This document shows positions 1-11,057 of a stretch of DNA of 64,000 nucleotides, piece after piece. Position 1 is the first letter of the stretch, and each line of letters starts with the position of its first letter. The DNA is from Tetradesmus obliquus (taxonomy: Eukaryota; Chlorophyta; Chlorophyceae; Sphaeropleales; Scenedesmaceae), in contig CP126198.1 in the NCBI GenBank assembly GCA_030272155.1, forward strand, positions 248,001 to 312,000. Reading direction: 5' to 3'. The notes under the pieces were generated by a model that did not search any database, was not told the origin of the DNA, and saw only the letters and a list, made by a program, of their open reading frames with translations. A program made the position numbers and the translations under genes.

Positions 1-11
1 TCTCATCCTGA

Positions 12-991
<980 letters not shown>

Positions 992-1455
992 GCAAGCAGT
1001 GTAGCAACGTGCCTGCGGCAGTGCCGTTTGGTTGTTTGGTTCAAGTTTGCTGCTGTGGTGCAGGCAATGCCAGCAGCACATGGGGCAGTGCCGCACACAG
1101 AGTGCAGCCTGGCTTGTGTTTGCCGGTGGCCTTGGCCCATTGTATCATCAAGATTAGGGGGTTTAATGGTAGGCTGTTAGTATCAGCGACCTGTTGTTGA
1201 AGTGGTGCGCTGGCCAGCTGCTGTTGTGTACTGGTGCAGCAACACCTGTGCAGGGTCTGCTGTGTACATCTCCTTGTGTCGAACCAGATAGGTGGGAGGC
1301 CGTTGATTGAAACAATATTCTGAGCTGTTGTGTGGGGGTGGGTGACGACTTTTTGGTAACTTTTGATTCTGTGTGGGTGGAGAGGTGTTTCCTTTGGATG
1401 GTTGGTGGTGCGCTGCTGCAGGCGGCCACACCATAGTGCAGTTATGGGCCCCGGG

Positions 1456-1584
1456 GTGCTTGATACTGTTTTTCAAGTAGTACACAGCACAGCTGCCAGG
1501 GTGCTTGATACGCAGCAGAGCTGCCAGGGTGCTTAACACACAGCACAGCTGCCAGGGTGCTTGATACGCAGCAGAGCTGCCAGC
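1456..1584 (+). repeat. 28-bp minisatellite, about 3.5 copies
   Basis: Three consecutive 28-bp units start at 1501, 1529 and 1557 with the form GTGCTTGATACGCAGC...GCTGCCAGG, preceded by a longer divergent copy from 1456. They recur at 23492-23620, 34060-34188, 44628-44756 and 55196-55324. Confidence 0.85.
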
Positions 1585-1906
1585 AGCCAGGCAGTAGCAC
1601 GCACTGAAACAGGTGCTGTCATTTGGTGACACTGTACCTTGAGGCAGTTGCTGAAAGCAGCAGATACCTGCAGCATATCTGTGTAACTTCACAAGGCACT
1701 GCTGAGCTGAGCTGAGCCCATGCGTTGACATTGCTGTCTCTCAGTGACCGACAATACAACAACAGCAGCAGCATACATTACAATACATTGCATGCTCTAC
1801 TCAAACGTTGCAGTGACCAGTTGATGGAGTAGGTGGTTGCTCAATGAGCCTGTCATTGGCTAAGTAACGGGCTGTGCTCCCGTCGTGTAACACTTGTCTT
1901 GGGGCT

Positions 1907-1939
1907 GCTATGGCTTAAATGGTGACATGATGATGATGA
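1907..1939 (+). mobile_element. Tiny 3' relic of the same LINE family
   Basis: These 33 bp match the last codons, stop and start of the (ATG)n tail of the LINE at 7564-7596 with one mismatch (GTGACATG for GTAACATG). This is what an extremely 5'-truncated LINE insertion would leave. No target duplication was recognised. Copies occur at 23943-23975, 34511-34543, 45079-45111 and 55647-55679. Confidence 0.6.
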
Positions 1940-2555
1940 CTTATATCGGGACTGCAACTCCAAACAATGCATTGCTGATGCAGTCTCAAGGTCTGCCATG
2001 TTCACCCCAGCACAACCACCAAGGGATTGTGTGGAAACCGTAATCAGCCGTACCTGCTGCATGCCCCGCAGCTGCTGTGTCGCTGCGCTGGGCAGCGCTC
2101 GCACCTGCTGACCATCACTGCCGCACTGTTGAAAACTGTAACCAGCGCTGCTTTGGCAATGCAAATGGGCAGGTGAAACCTGCTGCCAGCCTGACAGTAG
2201 CGTGCTGCCATTGAGGTCACCACTGCGGCACGATCAGCATCATGATACTAACATAAGTGACCCATCATGCCACAGCATCAATGCCATCGGCCAGTGACAC
2301 ACTGGAGCATGAAAGTCTTTGGTGGCTTTTGGTCTAGCCTTGCGCCCAGGTGTGCAGTTATGCATCTGCTGTATACATCCGTTTTTTTACACTGCCAGCA
2401 CTGCCAGCACTGCAGCTTGCGTGCAGCACAGCAGGCTCTTCCAGGCTGGTACCGACAGCCTGAGCTGCAGCTGACAACCTGTAAATGTTGAACACTCACT
2501 GCCGCGGCAGCCTGCTTGCACACTTTGTGCAGTTTCCTCCCTTTCCTTGCTGCAG

Positions 2556-2768
2556 GACGTCCAAGTTGTGCAGATGGCTTCCCTAGACACACCCCTCTTC
2601 AAAGCAGCCTCAACAGGCCGGACGCTGCACTTGCCAGGCGTGCCAGGCGGCCTACACACGTGTCTCACCACCCGAAATGTTGAGTTTCATGACAACGCAG
2701 ACACCAACTCACGCTTGCTGAAATCAGCATATGCAGCAGTTGCGGCACCATCCAGCAGCGCTTGCTAA
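2556..2768 (+). CDS. Possible terminal coding exon, unknown protein
   Basis: A strong polypyrimidine acceptor (CCTTTCCTTGCTGCAG, ending 2555) opens a frame of 70 residues to a TAA. It starts DVQVVQMASLDTPLFKAAS and contains GVPGGLHTCLTTRNVEFHDN. The composition is more protein-like than its surroundings. No upstream exon could be linked and no family is recognised. Copies lie at 24592-24804, 35160-35372, 45728-45940 and 56296-56508. Confidence 0.25.
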   Translation, partial: DVQVVQMASLDTPLFKAASTGRTLHLPGVPGGLHTCLTTRNVEFHDNADTNSRLLKSAYAAVAAPSSSAC

Positions 2769-3345
2769 CAGTGTGGTTGGGCACAGTGGCAGGACGCAGC
2801 CCTGTCGTGTTGACAGGCATGCCTTGTGGATGATGTTGGTGTTGACAGGCAGTGAAGCGAACGCCGTTGTGCGTGGGCCGAAGGATCAGGATTTTCCGGC
2901 AGAGATTGTTGGCTGTGCTGGTTGTGAAGCTGCGTACCGTTGGCTGCCAATCGCAGCAGCAGCAGCAGCAATCAGCACAATGTTCGTGCCAATAGATAGC
3001 AGCTACAAATTCTTGCGAGCTCCTGTACGTGTCTTTTTCAGCGTGCACTTGTCCTCAAGCAATGCAGCTGTCCTGCGGGACCACCAAATGTCCACTGCCT
3101 GCTCCCAACCACCCCAGCCCGCTTTTGTGCGGTGCTCCAGGCCCCACCTGCTGCATGTTGCTGCACAGCGGAATCACTCCTGTGACAAAGCAAGGCGGCG
3201 ATGTGGCAGCACCTTCCGCAACAGCCGCCGGCGGTGACATCAGCATCTTTGCACAGAGTGTCATGGCATGACTGGAACCTGCACCGCCGTGTACCCAGGA
3301 CTACTTGAGGCGGGGTGTAGAGGTCGCAAGTGCCCAACCCGCCCC

Positions 3346-3364
3346 GGGGAGGGGGGAGGGGGGG
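3346..3364 (+). other. G-rich tract able to form a G-quadruplex
   Basis: Runs of 4, 6 and 7 G are separated by single A residues, enough for four GGG stacks. The tract is present at the same place in each unit, for example 25382-25400. Confidence 0.5.
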
Positions 3365-5242
3365 AGCACTGGTTGACACTGCTGCCCTGCAAACCCTCTT
3401 TGCGCTACAGGTACGTCGACCGCATGATGCTATGCTGCCGGACATGCTTTGCCTGCATGGCAGCCCACTCGGAGCATTAGGGGAGCATGGGCGGGGCTCT
3501 CCTGGTCCAGCATTGCTTGAAGGTGCGCAGATATGCATCAACCTGGTTCTTCTGAATCAAGGAGCCGTATCAAATCGCCTACTTACAAGCAGCCAGCCCA
3601 GCTGCTGTAAGCAGTCTGTCATGTAATGACAACAGTAGAATTGCCCACTCTAATGCTGCTGCTGTGCCTTTCTGTGGTATGAGGCGTGTTGGTTTCGAGC
3701 CAGCTTGCCGCAAGCAACATGGCAGCAACTGCGACTAGCTGTGTGAGGTGTCACTTCTGCGGCATCTGCAGCAACTAAAATGCATTCGGATGCTGCATCT
3801 ACTACATTGTGTGATCTGCATTCAATGCCCCATCAGTGCGGACTGCAGCAGTTCCCACTGCCACTTTGATGTTGCGCCAGGCCTCACTTCTGCTGCTGCT
3901 GTTGCTGATGCTGCTGCTGCCTGCTGTTGTGGCAGTTGCATGGATGGTTGCTCCATGGCGCACGAGGTTGGGCACAAATGTGTTTAGCAGCAGCAGCGCC
4001 CGGAGCACCTCACTGCATGCAATGCACTGCTAGGGAGCATGCAGCAGCCCGCCAGTACAGTTAATGACACCGCTTCCTTGCGTTTATGCTGCAGACCATG
4101 ACTACGTGCACTGCTTCAAGTTGCAGCAGGCTGCCGCTGCATTGCTCTCAGAGGCCGTGTTTCACCCGGCTGTGTTGTCGCTTCCTCAAGCCTCCTCAAG
4201 ACTGCAGCCTGCAGGCTGCTGTCCTGCCAACCAGTACCGCGGGGCTTCTCTGTGAGCTCGGCTGGCACCCTCAGCCTGGCAGGGAAAGCTGCTGAGGGAA
4301 AGCTGCACGCAGCTGCACACGTCATCCGTCGGTATGGTCAGCAGGTGGGACAACGCGGCACGCCCGGGTTGCAGCCATTGCGCTTTCTATGGCTCAACAG
4401 GCAAAGGTTTAAATGTACCCCTGCGGTTACCCCAGCCAGCCAACAGAGTGCCACGCTGCCTAGAGATGTTGTGGCAGCTGCGACAGCAGGTGTGTGTCTG
4501 GGTGTTGTGAAGCAAGTCGCATAGCCGTACGGGGGTGTGCTGGCGCGCTGACAAGAGGAGGCAGGGTGCTGCCAGCACCCGCAGTGCAGGTGGCAGTGCC
4601 TTGGTGCATGTTGACAGAGAGATTGCATTTGTGCGTGTAAGCAGTCTACAGGTAAGCAAGCCAGCGTAGCGGCAGGTAAGCAATACATCAAATTTGTCTG
4701 TGGCGCACTGCATGGTTGATGGCACAGCACAGCCACAGCAGCTGCAGGGTGTTCAGGCCCTTGGTTTAAATGTTATGCTGACAGCGTTTGAGGTGCAGCT
4801 CCCACCATGCTGTCAGTGGCCTTGGTGCTTGCAGTACTACGGTTTCAATTGCAGCGGGAACGGCGCAGCTGCCAACAAAACAATCATTGTTTGTGCATGA
4901 TGCACAGGGTCTGAGTGCATCTGATTGAGTGACTGACTGAGTGTCGGGCACTGCCGCAGTGTGATGATGCACATGCTGGCATGCCATGTTGTTGTGGCGG
5001 GGGAGCGCATGCAGGGCCTGAGAAGGTGATCACACAAACACCCTGCATGGATAATGAATAATGAGATAATGAGATGAGAATGAGATAATGGAGTTAGGAG
5101 CTGGGCTGGAGCCAGGAGCCAGGACGACAATGGTGTGGTAGCCACACCATTTGTGCAGCAGCAGCAGCAGCAGCAGGCATGGGAGGCAGTAGCGGCGGGG
5201 CTCAGGCAACAAGTCAGCCCACGTGGGCTACAGCTGCGCTGA

Positions 5243-5506
5243 CAACTTCAGCAGCAATGGCAGCAACAGCAAGTACAGCAGCAGCAGCAGCAACAGCAGC
5301 AGCGGGAGTCATGGCAGGCAGCGGCTGATCACTATCGGCAGCAAGGTAGGCAGCAGGGTTCGCAGCTGCGCCTGCAGCTGCAACAGCAATGGCAGCAACG
5401 GCAGCAACAGCAGCAGCAGCGCGAGGCATGGCAAGCAGCTGCTAACCGCTTTTCACAGCAGGGTAGCCAGCAGGGCCAACAATTGCGTTTGCAGCTACAA
5501 CAGCAG

Positions 5507-5545
<39 letters not shown>

Positions 5546-5602
5546 GAGCAGCAGCAGCAAGAGCAGCAGCAGCAAGAGCAGCAGCAGCAAGAGCAGCAGC
5601 AG

Positions 5603-5633
<31 letters not shown>

Positions 5634-7575
5634 CAGCACAGCCGACACAGCCGCAGCCACAGCAGACACATCACCGCAGGCCGCGACAGCAGGGGCAGCC
5701 TGTGCGTGCAGCAGTGTCGCAGCAGGAGTCCCCAGCAGCTACGCCACCCCTGTTGCATGAGAGCCAGAATGGTTTCAGGCCCAAGCGTAGCTGTGCGGAT
5801 CATCAGCTGGTGCTCAGTGAAGTGTTGAGCGGGCGACAGGCAGAGGGCAAAGAATCATTCTTGTTGTTTGTCGACACTTACAAGGCATTCCCGACTGTGT
5901 GGCTTGATGGGTTGTTCCATAAGCTGTGGGAGAAGGGTGTGCGAGGCAAGATGTTCCGTGTGTTGTACAATCTATATCAAGGATCCCGGCGTTTGGTTTT
6001 GCATGAGGGTGAGGTCACAGACAGCTTCAGTTGTGACCTTGGCCTACATGAAGGTGATGTGATCTCTCCTACACTGTACCTGTTCTTCATTGATGACTTG
6101 CTGCAGGAAGTGCATGCCAAGCACCCAGGTGTCACGCTTCTCGGCCCCTGTGGTGAGCCAGCTACTTCAGTTGTGGCTGCCATGCAAGCTGATGACTTTG
6201 TTGCCCTATGTGACTCCCTGCAGGAAGCACAAGCAGTAGCTGCGACTGTTTACGCTTACAGTTGCAAGTGGCGCTTTCAGTTGAACAGTCTAAAGTCTGC
6301 CGTTATGCATGTAGTTCAAACAACATCCGCAGCCAGTTAACAGATTCTGGCATTGTGTGGAATGGCGTACCCGTGCCCGTGGTCTCTGAGTATTGTTATC
6401 TGGGCTTATGGTTCAATACTGCATGCACATGGGACACACACATCACCAAAATGTTGCAAAAGGCGGCACGTGTGTCTGCTAGCCTTATGCCGATCTGGAA
6501 AAGTCGGCGCATTAGTGTGGAGGTGAAGCGTATTGTGTTGCTGTCGTGTGTTCGACCAATCGTGGAGTATGGTGCTGAAGTTTGGTACCCTCCGCTGTCT
6601 GGTGGTCAGGTGTTGTTGGGCAAGATTGACAAGTTGCAGGTTGATATCATCAGGAGTGCTATGCGGTGTGGCAAAGAGAACCCAGTCGTACCGGGTTTGC
6701 TAGCTGAATGGGGTGTGAAGCCGCTGCATATGTGGCTACACCAGCGCACAATGGAGTATTACTTCAGGGTACAGCGTATGCCTGTATCCAGATTGCCTAA
6801 GCAGGTTGTTTCTGCAGAATGGAGGGCCCAGGGCGGTGCTACGCTGCTAACCGGCTGGCAAAAGTATGTACACAGCCTTTTGTGCAATTATGGTGTCAAT
6901 GTTGCAGTTGCGTCCGGGTCGGCTAAGGAGTGCAAGAATCACATCAGGCGGCAGGTGGCATCCATCTACGCTGATGTGGCGGCTGATGCTGCCAGCAAGA
7001 AGTCGACTTTTGGTACTTACGTCACTCACGTGCATAAAACTCATGTTGATTCTATGCGTTTCAAGGCACCTAGGCCATTTTTGTGTTCAGGTTGTCCTTC
7101 ACGTGGTATTGAGCTCCTGATGCGAGTTCGTCTGCGCTGCTTGTGTGTGCATGCACGTACAAGCAAATATGGTGGCCGTCGGGCCAATCCTACCACTGTC
7201 TGTCCTGCATGCGGTTCTGCTACTGAGACTTTGTCCCACTTTGTTTTGGAGTGTCCTGATACCGCTGATTCAAGGGGATCTATGTACGCAGAGCTGCGAA
7301 GGCTGCCAGGTTGCGCTGAAAAACTGCGCACTTTATTGGCCATGACTGACCCCTCTGCCATGGTGTTGCGTTTTGTTTCTGACGATGTTTGGGGTGGATC
7401 TGGTGTTTGCAGGTTGGCTGCTCGGCTGATTGCTGACTACCTTGTTCTTGCCTGGAATCACAGGAATGTCTGCAAGCGGGATAATGAAATAGTGCTCCCT
7501 CCCCTTCCCCCTTCGCCTGTTCATTCAGCCGCTCCTGTGGGGCGCCGGGCCGATGGCGACGTTGCTATGGCTTAA
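5243..7575 (+). pseudogene. LINE ORF: Gln-rich repeats, reverse transcriptase, CCHC finger; frameshifted
   Basis: The frame open from 5243 to 6340 encodes Gln-rich repeats and then RT. Repeats of roughly 38-43 residues carry the signature QLRLQLQQQW followed by REAWQAAA, and five 15-bp units encoding EQQQQ lie at 5543-5617. RT motifs: GFRPKRSCADHQ, motif A FVDTYKAF, motif B GLHEGDVISPTLY, motif C QADDFVAL (Gln for the usual Tyr, both catalytic Asp kept). The frame then shifts between about 6305 and 6335 and continues to 7575 as an RT thumb/connector (YCYLGLWF, RPIVEYGAEVW). A C-terminal CPAC-x8-H-x4-C finger follows. A TGA at 5240-5242 interrupts an earlier Gln-rich repeat that is visible upstream. 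No canonical slippery heptamer was found, so I read this as decay. Confidence 0.8.
5543..5617 (+). repeat. Five 15-bp repeats encoding Gln-rich pentapeptides in the LINE ORF
   Basis: Perfect copies of CAAGAGCAGCAGCAG sit inside a longer CAG tract (about 5512-5632). Copy number is the same in all five array units. Confidence 0.9.
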
Positions 7576-7871
7576 ATGGTAACATGATGATGATGATGAT
7601 GATGAAACACCCTGCATGTTTTGCGCCGGGGAAGCTTTCACGCATGTTCAACACAGAGGTGTTGCCCTGGCAGTGCCACTGTGACACTGTCACGCTCTGT
7701 GTATGTAACATTACAATGTAGCATACAGCTACACTGCACCATGCGAGCCGACATGGCAGGTGGTGCCTGCAACTGTACATACACACCCAACGAGCAGCAT
7801 GCTGCCGTGTTCCAGGCGGAAACTGAGCCTGCAGTCAGCGATGTATAAGTGATGTATAATCATTGTAAAAC

Positions 7872-8013
7872 GATGTCTTGACATCCATTCCGCGACATTC
7901 GGCGGACATCCGGTGGACATCACGACATGTGATGTCCGATGTTTTTTGACTTGTATCCACTGACCAGGGACATGTGTCGATGTCCATGGTTGTCAAACAT
8001 TGATGTAAACATC
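7872..8013. other. Cluster of GACATC/GATGTC dyads
   Basis: Within about 140 bp the hexamer GACATC, its complement and close variants recur many times. Three inverted pairs are clear: 7872-7885 (GATGTC-TT-GACATC), 7915-7937 (9-bp arms GGACATCAC, 5-nt loop) and 8002-8013 (GATGTAAACATC). The cluster recurs at 29908-30049, 40476-40617, 51044-51185 and 61612-61753. It lies between the LINE and the next host gene start. A protein-binding site cluster or a relic of a small inverted-repeat element are both possible. Confidence 0.5.
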
Positions 8014-8091
8014 GCACTAGGTTTTGGGGACGTACATATGAGGTGTAATGTGCAGCGCACTCCTGTGCTGCCATGCAGTGACGCTGCTTTC

Positions 8092-8123
8092 ACTGCAGTG
8101 GGCGTCATGATGCCCACTGCAGT
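8092..8123. other. Perfect 12-bp-arm palindrome
   Basis: Arms ACTGCAGTGGGC and GCCCACTGCAGT flank GTCATGAT. It is present in each unit (30128-30159, 40696-40727, 51264-51295, 61832-61863). Confidence 0.7.
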
Positions 8124-8975
8124 TGCCTCGCACTGCTGGATTGCGGTCGCTGGTACCGTTGGTACCCAATGAGCTTGTCATTTGCTCCCCAAACGGGCGA
8201 GGCTACCTGTGCAGCTACTGAAATGTGGTAGGAGCATCTGGGGCGGCTGTGGCCCGTTGTGTGCTGTTGTGTTAGCGGGGTGTTCGCAAGTCTGCAGTTG
8301 TACGTGGCACTGTCCCAACAACAGCTTACATCCATCCCGTGGAGTTGAGAGTGTCGTGCGCCCTGCCTGTTACAAGATACACGTCCTACGCATCAGAAGC
8401 AGGCAAGCCTGCTTGAGCCTATGCTTTCCCTATGTGCGTATATCAGAGAAGGACATGGACTGCCGTGCCTGTTACGTGGGACAAGTAAAGGGTGTGTCCC
8501 ACATGGCATTGCAATGCACTTTCCATGTGCCTTTCCAGAAGCCTGTTGCAACCAAATGGTGATCACCATTGAGCGGTATACTGCCTGCTTGGATCCTTGG
8601 TGGTTTGTCGCAGGCACAGACCACTGCTGCATGGTCACACATGATCAGAAGCTGTGTGTGTTTTGGTGACAGCCTCTATGCATTTGCTGCTTCCTGTGAG
8701 CTGTCTTCATCATGTTACGCATCAAGCCATAGCATCAACGCCATCGGCCCAGCGCCCCAATGAAGCGGCAACAGGAAGGATGACTATACCGTCATGTTTG
8801 CATGTAATGCTGAGGTGTCACCTGCAGTTTGACCCTGTGGCACTGCAGCTTTCAGAAGGTTGGAATCTGTGCGTGGTCCGTCCTGCTGTGAATTACTGAG
8901 CACTGCCAGTGCAGTGCTGGAGCCGTTCAGTGACCTGTGGGTTGAGTTGAGAGCGTGGCATGCGCGTGTCTGCGG

Positions 8976-9118
8976 CTTGTTACAGCGCCTGCTCGTGTGC
9001 TCTGCCCAGCATGGACACATGGGGTCGCAGGACCTTATGCACGGCATTGTTTTGTTTTACAATGACATTGTAATGTATCGATTCATGCTCACCGCTATCC
9101 ATTTTGCTTCAAAACGTG
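8976..9118 (+). repeat. Split direct repeat A1 of the DIRS-order element
   Basis: 143 bp starting CTTGTTACAG. It is repeated as A2 with one mismatch (T at 9068, C at 15200). Confidence 0.93.
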
Positions 9119-9162
9119 TTGCGTGAGTTGGGTGTCGCGTGACCTGCATACACACAGACCAC

Positions 9163-11057
9163 ATGAGTGCTACTCCGAAATACGCTACTCGGGAGTCTAG
9201 GCTTGCATTAGACTTCCATGCTTGCCTGCGGGATGAGATGGGCGCACCGGAGAACTGTCGAGTCAGCGTGCTCTCTGAGCCTGCAGGAGTGGTGCCAGAT
9301 GTGAATGGAATGTCATTTCGATACATGTGCTTTGTAGAAGGTAGCCCAGTGGTAGTGCCGGAGCGCTTCCTGGGCACGCAGGCGGAAATGCAACATGTCA
9401 TCGAGCGTCTCAGCCCGCTGCTGTCAGACCCTTTCATATCGGGCGCAATCCTAGCTGGAATGCCATACAAGCCGCATTTGGATGCGGTGCGAACCGCAGC
9501 GCTGGTGGCAGCGCTCTCTGGAGACACGCCTCACCTCGGTCAGGTGCGAAACGGGATGCGGTGGGCATGCTACCCTGGAAATGGTCAGCTGTGGTGAACC
9601 GATGGACCATGAATGGATATACATTTGATTGAACACGGGCACAGGGGGTTGCACCCTCCTGTTTGCGCCCGCCTGTATTTGGCACACTGCGTGGTGCGTA
9701 CAGGACAAACCGATGGACCATGAATGGATATACATTTGATGGAACACGGGCACAGGGGGTTGCACCCTCCTGTTTGCGCCCGCCTGTATTTGGCACCCTG
9801 CGTGGTGCGTACAGGACGAAACGCGATGCTCAGATGTTCTCATGTCAAGATAGTGATCTTGACCTGGGATTGAGATAGCGTCACTGCTGACATTGCTCAC
9901 CAGTGGATGATTGAAAAGCGCTCAGGCTATGCATATGGATGAGGGGCAAGTCAGCATGCGTGCTGCCTATGCCCACCTAGTGTCCTGTTGAGCTGTACCC
10001 TTCGTGCTTTTTTGCTGTTGACCTACAGGTGCTGGCCCCAGCAGCTGGCCAGCCTGCAGTCGGTCAGCCTGTAGCTGGTCAGCCTGCAGTCACAGTGCCG
10101 GATGTAGCTGCAGCTGCAGCTGCAGCTGCAGCTGGGGCAGCAGTGGTGACTCCCATTCAGCCAGCCTCCATTGAGCTTGTCAACAGAACTCAGGAGGCAT
10201 TCATGACGATGGGCAATGAGTTCTTCACGCAGCTGACTGACCACTGCAGTGAACGGCAGTATGAGCCAGAGCCAGCACGTATGGCCAGGCTAAGTAATGA
10301 GCTGCAGCAGCGCAAAGCACAGATCACTGATGATCTGCTGGGCCTCAAGCACACCAAGCTGTTCTGGGACTCAGTGAATGCGCAGCTGTTTGTGCCTGGT
10401 GTGGGTGAGGCGCTGCGCGCCAGCAAGCTGGAGGTGTCAGCCCAGCATTTGTCTGCTGCTGCCTGGCATGATCTGCTGGCAGGCGTGCTGGCTGTCAGTA
10501 AGCCAGGCCCTGAGCTGCTGCTAGAACAGATCAAGAAGTGTGAGGAGCTTCTGCCCACCTACTGGCAGAAGGTGCCTGCAGTGATAGAGAAGCACCAGCA
10601 GCAGCAGCAGCGGGAGAGGCATGACCAAGCTATTGAGAAGGTGGCTGCGGCAGCTGCAGCAGCAATGTCCCGACCTCTGGGCCAGGCCTCTGCCGGCAGC
10701 AGGCTGCCTGCCATGGGCAGCTACCCACGTTCTGGTGCTGCAGATGCTGCTGTGAACAACCTCCATGCTGCCATGGACCCAGTGGATGCTGCATGGAGGG
10801 CCAAGCCAGTAGGCGAGCGTGGCTGCCAGTTCTGGTCAGGCATAGAGGGCAGCTGCCTGCAGCCCGGCTGTCAGGCACAGCATGTGCCAGGACAGCCCTC
10901 AGCCTGGTATGCAGCCAGGGCTCAGGTGTGGCAGCAGCTTGGCTGCAAGCCTGATGAGAAGGGCAACTACCGGCTGCCTACAGCAGCTGGCTACAAGAGG
11001 CCTGCGTTGACTGATGCAGGTGCTGAGTCAGTTGCCAGCCGCAGCTTTCGCCGCTGA
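9163..11057 (+). CDS. DIRS-order element gag-like protein, probable two-exon gene
   Basis: The upstream frame opens with ATG at 9163 and, unspliced, stops at 9597. The main frame starts right after a good acceptor (CCTACAG, ending 10028) with no early ATG. Joining 9163-9543 to 10029-11057 through a CAG/GTGCGA donor keeps the frame and gives 469 aa; this splice is inferred. The main part has a Gly-Gln-Pro repeat and an Ala run, a helical region about 175 residues long, a short Gln tract (HQQQQQRERH), and a C-terminal C-x9-C-x4-C-x3-H finger (GCQFWSG...CQAQH). A finger in this position suits a nucleocapsid role. The last 44 nt overlap the RT ORF in another frame. Function is inferred from position and the finger. 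Confidence 0.6.
9597..9817 (+). repeat. 111-bp tandem duplication inside the gag intron
   Basis: Two copies (9597-9706 and 9708-9817) start AACCGATGGACC. They differ at a few positions, for example TTGATTGA in the first and TTGATGGA in the second. They lie in the inferred gag intron, or downstream of the first ORF if that intron is not used. Confidence 0.85.

Larger units (their letters stand above)
992..5035. other. Mostly non-coding 4-kb interval between host gene and LINE
   Basis: It contains the 28-bp minisatellite, the LINE relic, a G-rich tract and several short open stretches preceded by good acceptor sites. The latter are 2556-2768, a short one near 3411-3480, 4095-4255 and 4748-4900, each ending in a stop. 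They could be terminal exons of small genes or chance, and no domain is recognisable. The same interval recurs in every unit. Confidence 0.4.
5050..7604 (+). mobile_element. Non-LTR retrotransposon (LINE), unit 1 copy
   Basis: A 14-bp direct repeat, aaacaccctgcatg, flanks the element at 5036-5049 and 7605-7618, which is the target-site duplication expected of target-primed reverse transcription. The 3' end is a short (ATG)n run directly after the ORF stop, in place of poly(A). The 5' end starts with a GATAATGA-type AT-rich run, followed at 5129-5151 by a hairpin (10-bp arms, 3-nt loop). The only coding region is the broken Gln-rich/RT frame. There is no endonuclease domain, and RT begins at the GFRPKRS motif, so the element is either 5'-truncated or rearranged. 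The clade was not assigned. Confidence 0.85.
7619..8975. other. Non-coding interval downstream of the LINE
   Basis: Apart from the dyad cluster and the palindrome, no gene is supported. The interval ends at the retrotransposon target, and with 15436-15738 it forms the presumed upstream region of the next host gene copy. No convincing TATA box was identified. Confidence 0.4.

Noticed and set aside
1501-1584. CRISPR-like array
   Set aside because: The 28-bp units are directly adjacent without spacers and the DNA is eukaryotic.
1183-1731. 182-aa minus-strand ORF
   Set aside because: Much of its length is the 28-bp minisatellite read in antisense.
3038-3541. 167-aa minus-strand ORF
   Set aside because: No motif, Cys/Pro/Arg-rich composition typical of a GC-rich shadow frame, and no splice context supporting it.
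5442-5803. Poly-Ala, poly-Leu and poly-Ser ORFs over the CAG tract
   Set aside because: They are the other five frames of the Gln-rich LINE coding region.
6290-6345. Programmed -1 frameshift in the LINE
   Set aside because: No canonical X XXY YYZ heptamer or obvious following structure was found; simple decay is enough.
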